Shown here in pieces: positions 1-9,906 of a DNA stretch of 19,288 nt. Each line of letters begins with the position of its first letter. Within the stretch, counting starts at the first letter, position 1. The stretch is from NCBI GenBank assembly GCA_002402905.1, contig DHGT01000160.1:1-19288 (forward strand). Reading direction: 5' to 3'. The stretch comes from Desulfatitalea sp. UBA4791 (GTDB taxonomy: Bacteria > Desulfobacterota > Desulfobacteria > Desulfobacterales > Desulfosarcinaceae). The notes under the pieces are model-generated. The model had not been told where the DNA came from. It worked only from the letters and a program-made list of their open reading frames with translations, and searched no databases. The position numbers were made by a program, and so were the translations under genes.

Positions 1-939
<939 letters not shown>

Positions 940-1242
940 CATGTGATTCATCCTGAAGGGTATGCATTCCACCGGCACTTGACCGCTTGGCGTGTGGCAT
1001 CGGCCACCTGCTCCACCCACGCCGGGTTTAATGACCAGCATTCAGTTGGAATCGTTGCCACTGGTGCGATCTGTTTGTCATTTAAAGGGTGCTGTGATAT
1101 CAGGAAAGCCAGTTGTCTACTCCCTGCCTTCCCCTGCCCGTAGAAAATCATCGGGGATCGAATGATCGACGAAGAGGGCATCGTCGCTATCGTTATAATC
1201 ACCGTATGTCCATGAGGCTTCAAGAGAGGAGAGGTGCTATCC
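940..1242. other. Intergenic region, 303 bases
   Basis: No convincing gene is present between the regulator stop and the beta-barrel gene; the short frames here lack a ribosome binding site and family features. A GG-N10-GC sigma-54 box was sought because of the neighbouring activator and no good match was seen. The only regulatory signal noted is a TATAAT hexamer near the 3' end. Confidence 0.6.
1167..1199 (+). promoter_or_regulatory. Possible promoter for the beta-barrel/sbcDC unit
   Basis: A perfect TATAAT lies at 1194-1199, about 44 bases before the ATG at 1243. No good -35 hexamer occurs at 16-18 base spacing; a TCGACG at 1167-1172 is too far away. It may be an activator-dependent or weak sigma-70 promoter. 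Confidence 0.35.
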
Positions 1243-2049
1243 ATGAAAAAAATGTTTCTTATCGGAATAGTGTCAATCGTCTTAGGCATGGCCGCCGTCA
1301 GTGCGGCCGATGTGACCCAAAACGACCGTTTGTTGCAGCGACCCGAATGGGATGGTGCGGTCGTCCAGCAAAACTGGGTGGATGGCACGCTGCGATTTCA
1401 GCAATGGGACACCCCCTTCGGTGACGCCGATGCATGGACCCTGGGGCCCACCTTCATCACCTCGCTGCCGGCCAACCGCTTACTCGAACTCGGCGGCCGC
1501 TTCAATGTCATCCGGTTCGATCCGGATGATTTCAGCAGCGAAAACGGCCTCGGTGACATTGAGCTGTGGGGCAAATACCAGTTCATCAAAACCAGCGAGT
1601 ACATGCTCTCGGCCGGCCTGTTGGTCACCCTGCCCACCGGCTCCGAAGATGTCGTGCTGCCCAGCGCTTCCGGTGAAGTCAATGTCGAGGTGTTCGCCGC
1701 CGGCCGCTTCCAGGCCAGCCGGGCACTGGCGCTGATCGCCCATGCGGGCGCCCGTCAGAACAGCGACATGGATGTGGATATCGGTCCGTTCGACGGCGAG
1801 CTGGACGGGGAGCTGCAGTTCCTGGCCGGCGGCGGGGTGATTTTCGAAGTCGCCCCCCAGCTCAACCTGCAGGGCGAAATCAATTTCGCCACCGAGGCGT
1901 ACGATGAATATGACAACGATATCCAGTTTCGGGTCGGTTTTGACTATCAAATCAACCCGGATCTCCTGATCGGCGGCGGTACGGGTATCGGGCTCGACGA
2001 CGGGGCGCCGGAGGTGGAGGTCGCCGTGCGCTGTGCGTTTCTCTTTTAG
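1243..2049 (+). CDS. Outer-membrane beta-barrel protein, putative transporter-like
   Basis: A predicted 268-residue exported protein. The ATG at 1243 is preferred over the in-frame GTG at 1234 because AGGAGAGG sits just upstream of it. Residues 1-21 form a Sec signal peptide (MKKMFLIGIVSIV..., cleavage near AVSA/AD). The rest is alternating polar/hydrophobic strands rich in Gly, Asp and Phe with many short turns, and the chain ends in AFLF, a C-terminal aromatic typical of BAM-inserted barrels. It resembles the 'meta-pathway of phenol degradation' outer-membrane family, whose members are mostly uncharacterised; this is recognition by style only. Only 15 bases separate it from sbcD, so it may be the first gene of the same transcript, although no functional tie to DNA repair is evident. 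Confidence 0.75.
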   Translation: MKKMFLIGIVSIVLGMAAVSAADVTQNDRLLQRPEWDGAVVQQNWVDGTLRFQQWDTPFGDADAWTLGPTFITSLPANRLLELGGRFNVIRFDPDDFSSENGLGDIELWGKYQFIKTSEYMLSAGLLVTLPTGSEDVVLPSASGEVNVEVFAAGRFQASRALALIAHAGARQNSDMDVDIGPFDGELDGELQFLAGGGVIFEVAPQLNLQGEINFATEAYDEYDNDIQFRVGFDYQINPDLLIGGGTGIGLDDGAPEVEVAVRCAFLF

Positions 2050-2064
2050 GGGGACACACGGACG

Positions 2065-3378
2065 TTGATCTCCACCGGAACATTGGACCCGGCCGGGCCG
2101 AACATGCAGCAGCCGTCGAGTAACCCGACCGGCCGCCTCACCCTGCTGCATACTTCGGACTGGCATATCGGCCGGACCCTTTACGGCCGCAAGCGCTACG
2201 CGGAGTTCGAAGCCTTCCTCGACTGGCTGGCGCAGACCATCGAACAGGAAGGGATCGATGTACTGCTGGTGGCGGGTGACGTCTTCGACACGACCACCCC
2301 GAGCAACCGCGCCCAAACACTTTACTACCGATTTCTATGCCGCGTGGCGGCCGCCAACTGCCGCCACGTGGTGGTCATCGGCGGCAACCACGATTCGCCC
2401 TCCTTTCTGAACGCCCCCCGGGATCTGCTCAAGGCCCTCGATGTTCACGTGATCGGCTCGGCCACCGAAAATCGGGCGGACGAAGTCCTGGCCCTGTGCG
2501 GCAAAGACGGGACTGCGGAACTGATTGTCTGCGCCGTTCCCTACCTGCGGGACCGCGATATCCGGACGGCCGAGGCCGGTGAAAGCATCGAAGACAAAGA
2601 GCGCAAGTTGATCGACGGCATCCGCGCGCATTATGCCGAAGTGACCGCCCTGGCCGAACAGAAGCGCAAGGCATGGGGCAGGGAGATCCCCATCGTGGCC
2701 ATGGGCCATCTCTTCACGGCCGGCGGGCAAACCATCGAAGGGGACGGGGTGCGGGAGCTCTATGTCGGATCGCTGGCGCATGTGACGGCGTCGATTTTTC
2801 CCGCCTGGCTCGACTACCTGGCCCTCGGCCATCTCCATGTGCCCCAACGGGTAAACCGTTCCGAGACGATGCGCTACAGTGGATCGCCGCTGCCCATGGG
2901 ATTCGGCGAGGCGCGGCAAAACAAAAGCGTCTGCCGGGTGACGCTGGATGCCGGCCAAGGCGATGCCCGAACCACGGTACGGCTGATCCCGGTGCCTGTT
3001 TTCCAGAGGCTCGAACGCATCGAAGGCGACTGGGACGCCATCTCAACCGCACTTTCCCGACTCGTCTCAACCCAATCCCAGGTCTGGATCGAAGTCGTCT
3101 ACGATGGCGCGGAAGTGATCGGAGATTTGCGCGCCCGTCTGGATGCCGCCGTTGACGGGTCCAGGCTGGAAATTTTGCGTGTGAAGAACAACCGGCTCAG
3201 CGCGCAGGTGCTGGGCCAGCTTCAAGAGGAGGAAACCCTCGACGATCTGAACGTTCAGGATGTATTCGAACGCTGCCTGGATGCGCACGAGGTCCCCCCG
3301 AGCCAACGTGCGGAACTGCTTGGCGCCTACCTGGAAACGGTGGCGTCGCTCGATGAAGAGGACCCCGGCGAAACATAG
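2065..3378 (+). CDS. sbcD: Nuclease SbcCD subunit D (Mre11-type phosphoesterase)
   Basis: SbcD is the Mn-dependent nuclease subunit that, with SbcC, cleaves DNA hairpins and processes double-strand ends. The five calcineurin-like metal motifs are present: SDWHIG (Asp32, His34), GDVFDT (Asp72), GGNHDSP (Asn108, His109, Asp110), MGHLF (His215) and LGHLHVP (His256, His258). The remaining roughly 150 residues form the SbcD C-terminal capping and SbcC-binding region. Length (437 aa) fits the family. The chosen start is TTG at 2065, with AGGGGGA about ten bases upstream; an alternative ATG at 2104 would still precede the first motif by 18 residues but has a poor ribosome site. It lies 11 bases before sbcC, the standard operon order. 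Confidence 0.95.
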   Translation: MISTGTLDPAGPNMQQPSSNPTGRLTLLHTSDWHIGRTLYGRKRYAEFEAFLDWLAQTIEQEGIDVLLVAGDVFDTTTPSNRAQTLYYRFLCRVAAANCRHVVVIGGNHDSPSFLNAPRDLLKALDVHVIGSATENRADEVLALCGKDGTAELIVCAVPYLRDRDIRTAEAGESIEDKERKLIDGIRAHYAEVTALAEQKRKAWGREIPIVAMGHLFTAGGQTIEGDGVRELYVGSLAHVTASIFPAWLDYLALGHLHVPQRVNRSETMRYSGSPLPMGFGEARQNKSVCRVTLDAGQGDARTTVRLIPVPVFQRLERIEGDWDAISTALSRLVSTQSQVWIEVVYDGAEVIGDLRARLDAAVDGSRLEILRVKNNRLSAQVLGQLQEEETLDDLNVQDVFERCLDAHEVPPSQRAELLGAYLETVASLDEEDPGET

Positions 3379-3389
3379 AGAGGCGATCG

Positions 3390-6300
3390 ATGCGCATCCT
3401 GCAGGTCCATTTCAAGAACCTGAACTCCCTGGTCGGCGAATGGCGGATCGACCTGACCCACCCGGACTTCGCTTCCGACGGCATCTTCGCCATCACCGGA
3501 CCGACAGGCGCGGGCAAGACCACCATCCTCGATGCCATCTGCCTGGCTCTCTATGGCCGTACGCCCCGCCTGAATCGGATCAACAAAAGCGGCAATGAAA
3601 TCATGTCGCGCCAGACCGGCGAGTGTTTTGCCGAGACGACGTTCGAAACCCAGGCCGGCCGTTACCGCTGCCATTGGAGCCAGCACCGGGCCCATAAACG
3701 GCCGGAGGGAGAGTTGCAGGCCCCCCGGCACGAGATCGCCGACGCCGACTCGGGACGCGTCTTCGAAGCCAAGCTGCGCGGGGTGGCCGAGCAGATCGAG
3801 GCGGCCACCGGCATGGATTTCGACCGTTTCACCCGCTCGATGCTGCTGACCCAGGGCGGCTTTTCCGCCTTTTTACAGGCGGCGCCGGACGAGCGCGCAC
3901 CGATCCTCGAACAGATCACCGGGACCCGCATTTACAGCCGCATCTCCATGCGGGTCCACGAACGCCGCGCCGAAGTGCACAACGCACGCGATGCCCTTGT
4001 GGCCGAACTGGCGGGGATGGCACCGCTGACCGAAGCAGATGAACGCCAGCTCAACGCCACCCTGGTGGAGAAACGCCGACAGGAGGAGACGCTCGGCCGC
4101 AAGATGGCCGAACGGCAGCAAGCCCTGGCCTGGCGCGACGGCATCGCACGCCTCGAGACGGAGTTGGCGCAGGTCGAGGCCGAGCGTCTGGATCTGCTGA
4201 TCCGCCGGGAAGCATTCGCTCCCGAGCAGGATAGGCTCTCCCGGGCCCTGCAGGCCCTTGAACTGGCGGCCGATCATGCCTCGCTGGTCGCTCTCCGAAA
4301 CGCGCAACAGGCCGACCGCCAAAACCACGACAAGCACACGACCCTGCTCGCCGCCCAAGAGAAGAGTGCCGCGGAGGCCCAAACAGCCCTGGCAGCGGCC
4401 CTCGACCACCTGGAGGCACAAAAGACCGCCCGGCAAAAGCAGCTGCCGATCCTCCGCGCGGTGCGCGAGCTGGACCTCAAGATCCGGGAAAAAGAGACCC
4501 CGATCCAAGCGTCCGCCGACACGCTGGCCGACCACGAAAAATCTCTCGCCGCGTTGCGCGCCAGGCAAGAGGCCGACACGGCCCGACTGAAAGAGAAACA
4601 AACCGCCCTCGCGGCACTTGTGCGGCAGTTGAACGAAACCCGGGCCGACGAGGCGCTGGTGGAAAATTTGGCCGGCCTGCGCGGGCACTGCGAGGCGCTC
4701 GCGCGCTTGGATAAACAACTGGCCGACAAACGCCGGGAGATCGGCCCATCATCCGATGAGGCCCGGACCGCCGGTCGGCTCTGGCATAAACGGGTCACGG
4801 CGTTGGAGGCGGCCAGGCAATCGCTGGCGAGCCGCCAGGATGGCCTGGTGAAACAGCAGCAGCATGTCCATGCAGTGCTGGAAGGCGGGAGGCTTCCTGA
4901 GTGGCGCCAGCGCCTGGCCTCTCTGGCCTCGCGCCAGGCCCTTCTGACCAACGCCTTGGAAGCCGCCGAAGCCGCCGCCACCTCCCGGCGGCTCATGGAA
5001 GCGCAGGATCGACGTAAAACTGAATGCCTTGCGGATGAAGCGGCCCTGAACGATCGGCTGCGGCATCAAACCGAAAAAGAGGCGCTCATCGAGCGGGAAC
5101 GGGTGGTGCTGGAGGCCAACCTTTCCCTGGTGAAGACCATCGAAAGCTTCGACGCCGCCCGCAGTCGACTCAGCGACGGTGAGCCCTGTCCGTTGTGCGG
5201 CGCCACGGAACATCCCTTTGCCCGAGGCAACGTTCCGGCCGCAGATGAAACCCGCCAGCGGCTCGACGCGGTCAGGGGCGAACTCAAAGCGGTCACCGAA
5301 GCCATATCCGACCTGAAGGTCAAACAGGCCCAGACCCGCAAAGACCTCGATCAGCTCGCAGCCGGCCGGAAAGAGCTGACGGAAAAACTCGAGAGCGCCA
5401 CCGAATCGCTCACTACGGCCTGCGCGGAATTGAGCCTGGATGCCGACGATCCGGACCTGGCCGGAAAGCTGACCCGACTCAAAGCCGACAACGATACCGC
5501 CTTGAAAGGCGCCACCCGGATCGTCGAGGCCGCCGAGGCAGCGGAAACGGAATTGGACGTCCTGCGTGCCAACCTGGAAAAGGTCAGGGACAAGCTGGCC
5601 ACGGCCGAGCGCGAAGCCCAGGCCGCCGCGCACCGCAAGGACTCCGCCGAGGCGATCTTGACACGGCTCGAAAAAGAGGCCGCGGCGCTGCAGACGGAAT
5701 TGGCCGGCGGCCTTGAACGACTGCAGGCGGAGATCGCGCCGTTCGGCGTGACGATCGGGTCGACCGACGATTTGAGAGGCATTCAGAAGCAATTGAGCGA
5801 TCGCAAGGAGAGATGGGTATCGCGCCAAAAGGAAAGAGCGGCCCTGGATCAGCAGATTGCCGAACTGGAGATCCAGGCCCGCCACCAGGCCAAACGACTT
5901 GGGGAGTTCGAGAAGGAACGCCATAAAATGCGCAACGCGCACAACGCGCTGCTGGAAGATCGATCCGCCCTGTTGCGCGAGAGAGGCGCGCTGTTCGGCG
6001 AAAACGATCCGGACGACGAAGAGCGCCGCCTGACCCAAGCCGCAGAGGCCGCTGAAAAAAAATTGGAGATCGCCCGTGGCCAATACGATGCCGCCCTCCA
6101 GGAGCTCGGCCGGTTGAATGCTTCCAGGGAGGCGTTGAAAATTTCGATCGCGGCGCGCGACATCCAGTTGGATAGCGCCGAGGCGGCTTTTCTGTCGCAG
6201 TTGGCGGTGTCAGGATTCGCGGACGAAGAGCAGTACCAGGCGGCTTGCCTGCCCGAAGAGGCACGTAAACGCCTGAGCCGCCAATCCCAGGCGCTGACCG

Positions 6301-7079
6301 ATGAAACGACCCGACTGGACGCCATGGCGAGGGAAAAGGCTGGGGCGCTGGAAGAAGAGCGCCGGAAACAGGTCACCGATAGATCGCGTGACGAACTGGC
6401 GCAGGCCCTCGCCGACCTGGTGGCCGAACAGCGGGTCCTTCAGCAGGAGATCGGCGCCATCCAGCAGCGACTGAAGGACAACGACACCCTGAAGGAAAGG
6501 CAGCGCGAACGCACGCAGGCATTGGAGGCGCACCGCCGGGAATGCACGCGCTGGGACCTGCTCCATCAGCTCATCGGTTCGGCCGACGGGAAGAAATACC
6601 GCAATTTTGCCCAGGGTCTGACCTTTGAGATGATGATCGGCCACGCCAACCGGCAGCTGCGCAAGATGACCGACCGTTACCTGCTGTTCCGGAACCGGCA
6701 CCAACCCCTGGAGCTCGATGTCATCGACAACTACCAGGCCGGTGAAGTGCGCTCGACCAAGAATCTTTCCGGCGGCGAAAGCTTTATCGTCAGCCTCTCC
6801 CTGGCCCTGGGGCTCTCCCATATGGCCAGCCGCAACGTCCGGGTCGACTCCCTGTTTCTGGATGAAGGCTTCGGGACCCTGGACGATGAGGCATTGGACA
6901 CGGCCCTGGAGACGCTTGCCGGCCTGCGGCAGGAGGGAAAACTGATCGGCGTCATTTCCCATGTCCCAGCCCTCAAGGAGCGTATCGCCACCCAGGTTCA
7001 GGTGGTGCCGGACACCGGCGGCCGAAGCCTGATATCCGGTCCGGGATGCGAAAGGATTCCGGCCGGATCAAGAGAGTAG
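3390..7079 (+). CDS. sbcC: Nuclease SbcCD subunit C (Rad50-type SMC ATPase)
   Basis: SbcC is the ATPase arm of the SbcCD hairpin nuclease. Of 1229 residues, the N-terminal lobe carries Walker A GPTGAGKTT at 37-45, followed by a long Gln/Glu/Arg/Lys/Ala-rich coiled coil. The coil is interrupted at 600-603 by the zinc hook CPLC, where two molecules join through a shared zinc ion. It returns through a second coiled coil to the C-terminal lobe with ABC signature LSGGE (1126-1130) and Walker B LFLDEGFGTLD (catalytic Asp1158-Glu1159). All key residues are intact and the length is in the upper normal range. AGAGAGG precedes the ATG. The stop lies only 14 bases from the stop of the convergent gene at 7094, with no clear terminator between them. 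Confidence 0.96.
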   Translation: MRILQVHFKNLNSLVGEWRIDLTHPDFASDGIFAITGPTGAGKTTILDAICLALYGRTPRLNRINKSGNEIMSRQTGECFAETTFETQAGRYRCHWSQHRAHKRPEGELQAPRHEIADADSGRVFEAKLRGVAEQIEAATGMDFDRFTRSMLLTQGGFSAFLQAAPDERAPILEQITGTRIYSRISMRVHERRAEVHNARDALVAELAGMAPLTEADERQLNATLVEKRRQEETLGRKMAERQQALAWRDGIARLETELAQVEAERLDLLIRREAFAPEQDRLSRALQALELAADHASLVALRNAQQADRQNHDKHTTLLAAQEKSAAEAQTALAAALDHLEAQKTARQKQLPILRAVRELDLKIREKETPIQASADTLADHEKSLAALRARQEADTARLKEKQTALAALVRQLNETRADEALVENLAGLRGHCEALARLDKQLADKRREIGPSSDEARTAGRLWHKRVTALEAARQSLASRQDGLVKQQQHVHAVLEGGRLPEWRQRLASLASRQALLTNALEAAEAAATSRRLMEAQDRRKTECLADEAALNDRLRHQTEKEALIERERVVLEANLSLVKTIESFDAARSRLSDGEPCPLCGATEHPFARGNVPAADETRQRLDAVRGELKAVTEAISDLKVKQAQTRKDLDQLAAGRKELTEKLESATESLTTACAELSLDADDPDLAGKLTRLKADNDTALKGATRIVEAAEAAETELDVLRANLEKVRDKLATAEREAQAAAHRKDSAEAILTRLEKEAAALQTELAGGLERLQAEIAPFGVTIGSTDDLRGIQKQLSDRKERWVSRQKERAALDQQIAELEIQARHQAKRLGEFEKERHKMRNAHNALLEDRSALLRERGALFGENDPDDEERRLTQAAEAAEKKLEIARGQYDAALQELGRLNASREALKISIAARDIQLDSAEAAFLSQLAVSGFADEEQYQAACLPEEARKRLSRQSQALTDETTRLDAMAREKAGALEEERRKQVTDRSRDELAQALADLVAEQRVLQQEIGAIQQRLKDNDTLKERQRERTQALEAHRRECTRWDLLHQLIGSADGKKYRNFAQGLTFEMMIGHANRQLRKMTDRYLLFRNRHQPLELDVIDNYQAGEVRSTKNLSGGESFIVSLSLALGLSHMASRNVRVDSLFLDEGFGTLDDEALDTALETLAGLRQEGKLIGVISHVPALKERIATQVQVVPDTGGRSLISGPGCERIPAGSRE

Positions 7080-7093
7080 AATGATCCGCGCGA

Positions 7094-7609
7094 CTATATG
7101 GTGATGATCCACTCGCAGGCCGCTGCCTCGGGCGTGCCGGACGGCTTCGGATCCGGCGGCGTAAAGACGCGCTCGACCTTGGCAGTGGGAATGACCCGGG
7201 CGAAAAACGCCTGGCGCAGCCGCAACCCGCCCGGACCGCAATCGTAATGGGACAACCCCCATTTCTGGGCGGCCTTCTGGGCCGTACACCCCAGGGTCCG
7301 CATGCGCAGGCGCGTGTCCGACAGGGGCGTCAGCTCGATCTCTTCGAAGGCGCACCAGTGGGAGTGCTTCACAAAGGCGATCAGGCGATCCACGGCGGTC
7401 AGCTTATCGTCCAGAATTTTTTCCAGGCGCTGAGCCTGGTAGCGCCCGAATTCATCGGACAGCTGCTGAAACGATTCTTCCCCGGCCTGCTGCGGGCAGT
7501 GCTGCCGGGCCCACGATTCCATGAGAAACCACATGTAGTTCATGCTGAAGAGTACTTCGCGCATGACGGTGTGCACCCGCTCCTTGCTCCAATTCTCAAT
7601 CTCAAACAT
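7094..7609 (-). CDS. Small conserved-looking protein with three cysteines, possibly DUF6125-like
   Basis: A 171-residue soluble protein with no signal peptide or membrane segment. I do not firmly recognise it; the opening FEIENWSKERVHTVMREVL and the overall pattern recall proteins labelled DUF6125 or relatives of aminothiazoline-carboxylate hydrolase, from memory only. Cysteines that could be functional are Cys108 (LGCTAQKAAQ), Cys124 (HYDCGPGG) and Cys165 (ACEW), spread as in a metal- or thiol-dependent fold. The N-terminal half is helical and rich in Trp and Met. Its ATG overlaps the stop of the upstream hybrid kinase by eight bases (ATGTTTGA), so the two are translationally coupled and probably act in one signalling route. 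It could be a ligand-binding accessory or an output protein of the kinase. Confidence 0.7.
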   Translation of the reverse strand: MFEIENWSKERVHTVMREVLFSMNYMWFLMESWARQHCPQQAGEESFQQLSDEFGRYQAQRLEKILDDKLTAVDRLIAFVKHSHWCAFEEIELTPLSDTRLRMRTLGCTAQKAAQKWGLSHYDCGPGGLRLRQAFFARVIPTAKVERVFTPPDPKPSGTPEAAACEWIITI

Positions 7610-9671
7610 GCATCTTCCCTTCCAAAACCTCCCGCACCTTGGCGGCCAGTGCCCGAACGGTGAAGGGCTTCTGAATGAACCGGACGCCCTCGTCCAGCAC
7701 GCCGCGGCTGGCGATGACCTCGTCCGAATATCCCGACATGTACAGCACCTTGAGACCGGGCTGTACGGCCACCGCTTTTTCGAACAACACCTTTCCGTTC
7801 ATATCGGGCATGACCACATCGGTCAACAGGAGGTCCACCTTGCCCGTGTGTGCCTTCAACAAATTCAATGCCTCGGCGCCGCGATCGGCCACCAGGACCG
7901 TGTATCCGTGTCGTTTCAACACCGCCTCGGCCAAAATGCGAACCTGATCGTTGTCCTCCGCCAAAAGAATCGTTTCCGAACCTTGCATGTGCGATGCGGC
8001 CTCTTCTTCTTCTTCCGTGCTCTCGGCGGGACTTTGCTCTGAAACGGGCAGATACACCTTGAAAATGGAACCCTTGTCCACCTCGCTGTAGGCCCACACA
8101 TGGCCGCCGTGCTGCTTGACGATGCCGTAAACCGTGGCCAAACCCAGGCCGGTGCCCTGGTCCCCCTTGGTCGAGAAAAACGGCTCGAAGATATGCTCCA
8201 GAGTCTCCTGGTCCATGCCCCGCCCGGTGTCGCTGACCGCCAGCATCACATAGCGGCCCGGCTGGATGTTGTGATGCGCTGCCGCATAGGCCGCATCGAG
8301 GGCGACCAGTGCCGTCTCGATGATCAGCCGTCCCCCGTGGGGCATGGCTTGCTGGGCATTGACAAACAGGTTCATCAAGACCTGCTCGATCTGGCCGATA
8401 TCCCCCATGATGGTGCGGATGTCAGGCGAAGCGACGATCCTGAGATCGATGTCTTCCCGGATCGTGCGTCGAAGCAGCTTTTCAAACCCCCGTACGGTTT
8501 TATTCAGGTTCAGCGGCTGATATTTCAGGGTTTGCTTGCGGCTGAAGGCCAGAAGCTGATGCACCAGATCGCGCGCCCCGTAGGCCGCCCGCAGGATCTG
8601 TTGGATGGAATCCCGGCGCAGATCGCCCAGGGCGAGATCGCCGGACAGCAACTCGCTGTAACCGATGATAGGCGTCAACAGATTGTTCAAATCGTGGGCC
8701 ACGCCGCCGGCCAGCCGGCCGATGGCCTCCACCTTCTGGAATTGCCGGTATTGGGACTCGATGCGCGCCTTCTCTTCTTCGGCCTGCTTGCGACCGGTGA
8801 TGTCGTGGAGAAAATTCAAGGTGGCCGGTTGGCCCTGCCACTTGATCAGCACCGCGTTCAACTCGACCCACCGCGCCACACCCGATCGATCGAGGATTCT
8901 AAAACTATAACGGGGCGGCATCTTGATCCCTTTGAGCCGCTTGAAGTGATGATCCAGCACCAGCGCCCGATCGTCCGGGTGGACCAATTCCTGAAACGGT
9001 TTGGTAATCAACTCCTCGGACGTATAGCCGCTCAGTTGCTCGGTCCGCCGGTTGACGAAACGCAGCATCCCCTTCTGGGCGATGAAAATGGCCTCTCCGG
9101 CATGCTCCACGAGCAGGCGGTACTTCTCTTCGCTTTCCCGCAACGCATCCTCGGCGGCCTTGCGATCGGTAATGTCCCGGGTGATGGACAGGATGACGTC
9201 TTCGCCGCCGAAACGCAGGATGCGGGCCGACATCAGCCCCACGCCGACCTCGCCGCTTTTGCGCACGAAGCGGGCCTCCAGCTCCTTGACATGGCCATGC
9301 GCCTTCAACTCGTGAAGCAGCAGCCGCCGGTCCTCCGGGTTGTGCCAGATTCCCAATTCCACGGAGGACTTGCCCAAGACATCCTCGCGGGTATAGCCCA
9401 TGAGTGCGGTGAACCCTTCGTTGATGTCGTGGTATCTTCCATCCTCGACCCGATTGAGGTTGATGGCGTCCGGGCTGGTCAAAAAGACCTGGCGGAATCG
9501 ATCCTCGCTCTGCCGATACGTCTGTTCGGCGCTCACCCGCTCGGTGATATCCGTTGACCTCGGGCCGGTCGGCGGCAGCCTGAAACCTCTTTCCTCACGG
9601 CAGGCTTTCAATTCCAATTCCAACTCGGCGATCCGCCGTTCCAGTGCCTGACAGGTTGAATGTGCTGGCAT
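7602..9671 (-). CDS. Hybrid sensor histidine kinase, PAS-PAS-HisKA-HATPase-receiver
   Basis: A 689-residue cytoplasmic two-component kinase with no membrane segment, so it senses an internal signal. An N-terminal short coiled coil (ALERRIAELELELKA) leads into PAS 1 (about 54-165) and PAS 2 (about 175-295), each ending in a typical DIT-RK linker. HisKA carries GGVAHDLNNLLTPIIGYSELL with the phospho-acceptor His326, followed by HATPase with N box NLFVNAQQAM, DTGRGM, and EPFFSTK...GTGLGLATVYG. The receiver (about 565-689) has the acidic pocket AEDN, phospho-acceptor Asp618 in LLTDVVMPD, and the conserved Lys in FIQKPF. The ATG at 9671 is chosen because GAGGG precedes it and the longer frame upstream is not protein-like. 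Phosphate probably passes internally from His326 to Asp618. No separate DNA-binding output is encoded nearby; the overlapping small gene is the obvious partner. Confidence 0.93.
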   Translation of the reverse strand: MPAHSTCQALERRIAELELELKACREERGFRLPPTGPRSTDITERVSAEQTYRQSEDRFRQVFLTSPDAINLNRVEDGRYHDINEGFTALMGYTREDVLGKSSVELGIWHNPEDRRLLLHELKAHGHVKELEARFVRKSGEVGVGLMSARILRFGGEDVILSITRDITDRKAAEDALRESEEKYRLLVEHAGEAIFIAQKGMLRFVNRRTEQLSGYTSEELITKPFQELVHPDDRALVLDHHFKRLKGIKMPPRYSFRILDRSGVARWVELNAVLIKWQGQPATLNFLHDITGRKQAEEEKARIESQYRQFQKVEAIGRLAGGVAHDLNNLLTPIIGYSELLSGDLALGDLRRDSIQQILRAAYGARDLVHQLLAFSRKQTLKYQPLNLNKTVRGFEKLLRRTIREDIDLRIVASPDIRTIMGDIGQIEQVLMNLFVNAQQAMPHGGRLIIETALVALDAAYAAAHHNIQPGRYVMLAVSDTGRGMDQETLEHIFEPFFSTKGDQGTGLGLATVYGIVKQHGGHVWAYSEVDKGSIFKVYLPVSEQSPAESTEEEEEAASHMQGSETILLAEDNDQVRILAEAVLKRHGYTVLVADRGAEALNLLKAHTGKVDLLLTDVVMPDMNGKVLFEKAVAVQPGLKVLYMSGYSDEVIASRGVLDEGVRFIQKPFTVRALAAKVREVLEGKMHV

Positions 9672-9798
9672 GGGTACCCTCTGTATCCGTTGGGTTGTTA
9701 AAAGGGGGAAGAGGACAGCCGGTGTCCTTGACGTTCCTGCTGTCCGAAACCGTGTCACGGGGCATCGACACCGCCGCGATGTCAGCTTAAAGCAACGA

Positions 9799-9822
9799 AA
9801 GCCATACGCATCGTAATGGCTT
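9799..9822. repeat. Imperfect inverted repeat, hairpin in the kinase leader
   Basis: AAGCCAT (9799-9805) pairs with ATGGCTT (9816-9822), and the stem continues inward with ACG/CGT around a three-base loop and one bulged A. As RNA it would form a ten-pair hairpin in the predicted leader of the minus-strand kinase; as DNA it could be an operator. No T-run follows it on either strand. Confidence 0.55.
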
Positions 9823-9859
9823 GAAGCGCGAGTGGGAAATCTAAAACCAGCCCAGGGCA

Positions 9860-9886
9860 TTGTGTGGGACGTGATTTCAGTATACT
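9860..9886 (+). promoter_or_regulatory. Possible plus-strand promoter sharing the same -10
   Basis: The -10 region AGTATACT (9879-9886) is a perfect palindrome, so it also reads TATACT on the plus strand (9881-9886). TTGTGT at 9860-9865 lies 15 bases upstream, slightly short of ideal spacing. It would drive the PAS protein gene at 10082. Confidence 0.3.
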
Positions 9887-9906
9887 CAAAACGCGATCCA
9901 AAACAA
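9879..9906 (-). promoter_or_regulatory. Possible sigma-70 promoter for the hybrid kinase
   Basis: Read on the minus strand, TTGTTT (9906-9901) is followed after 16 bases by TATACT (9884-9879). The start point would be near 9872, giving a leader of about 200 bases before the ATG at 9671. Confidence 0.45.

Noticed and set aside
1480..2316. 278-codon minus-strand open frame opposite the barrel protein and sbcD
   Set aside because: It crosses two well-supported plus-strand genes and has no family signature.
4749..6083. 444-codon minus-strand open frame inside sbcC
   Set aside because: It is a shadow of the sbcC coiled coil, with low-complexity Gly/Leu/Phe composition and no ribosome site.
8100..9557. 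485-codon plus-strand open frame opposite the hybrid kinase
   Set aside because: The minus strand encodes complete PAS, HisKA, HATPase and receiver motifs; the plus frame has no recognisable fold.
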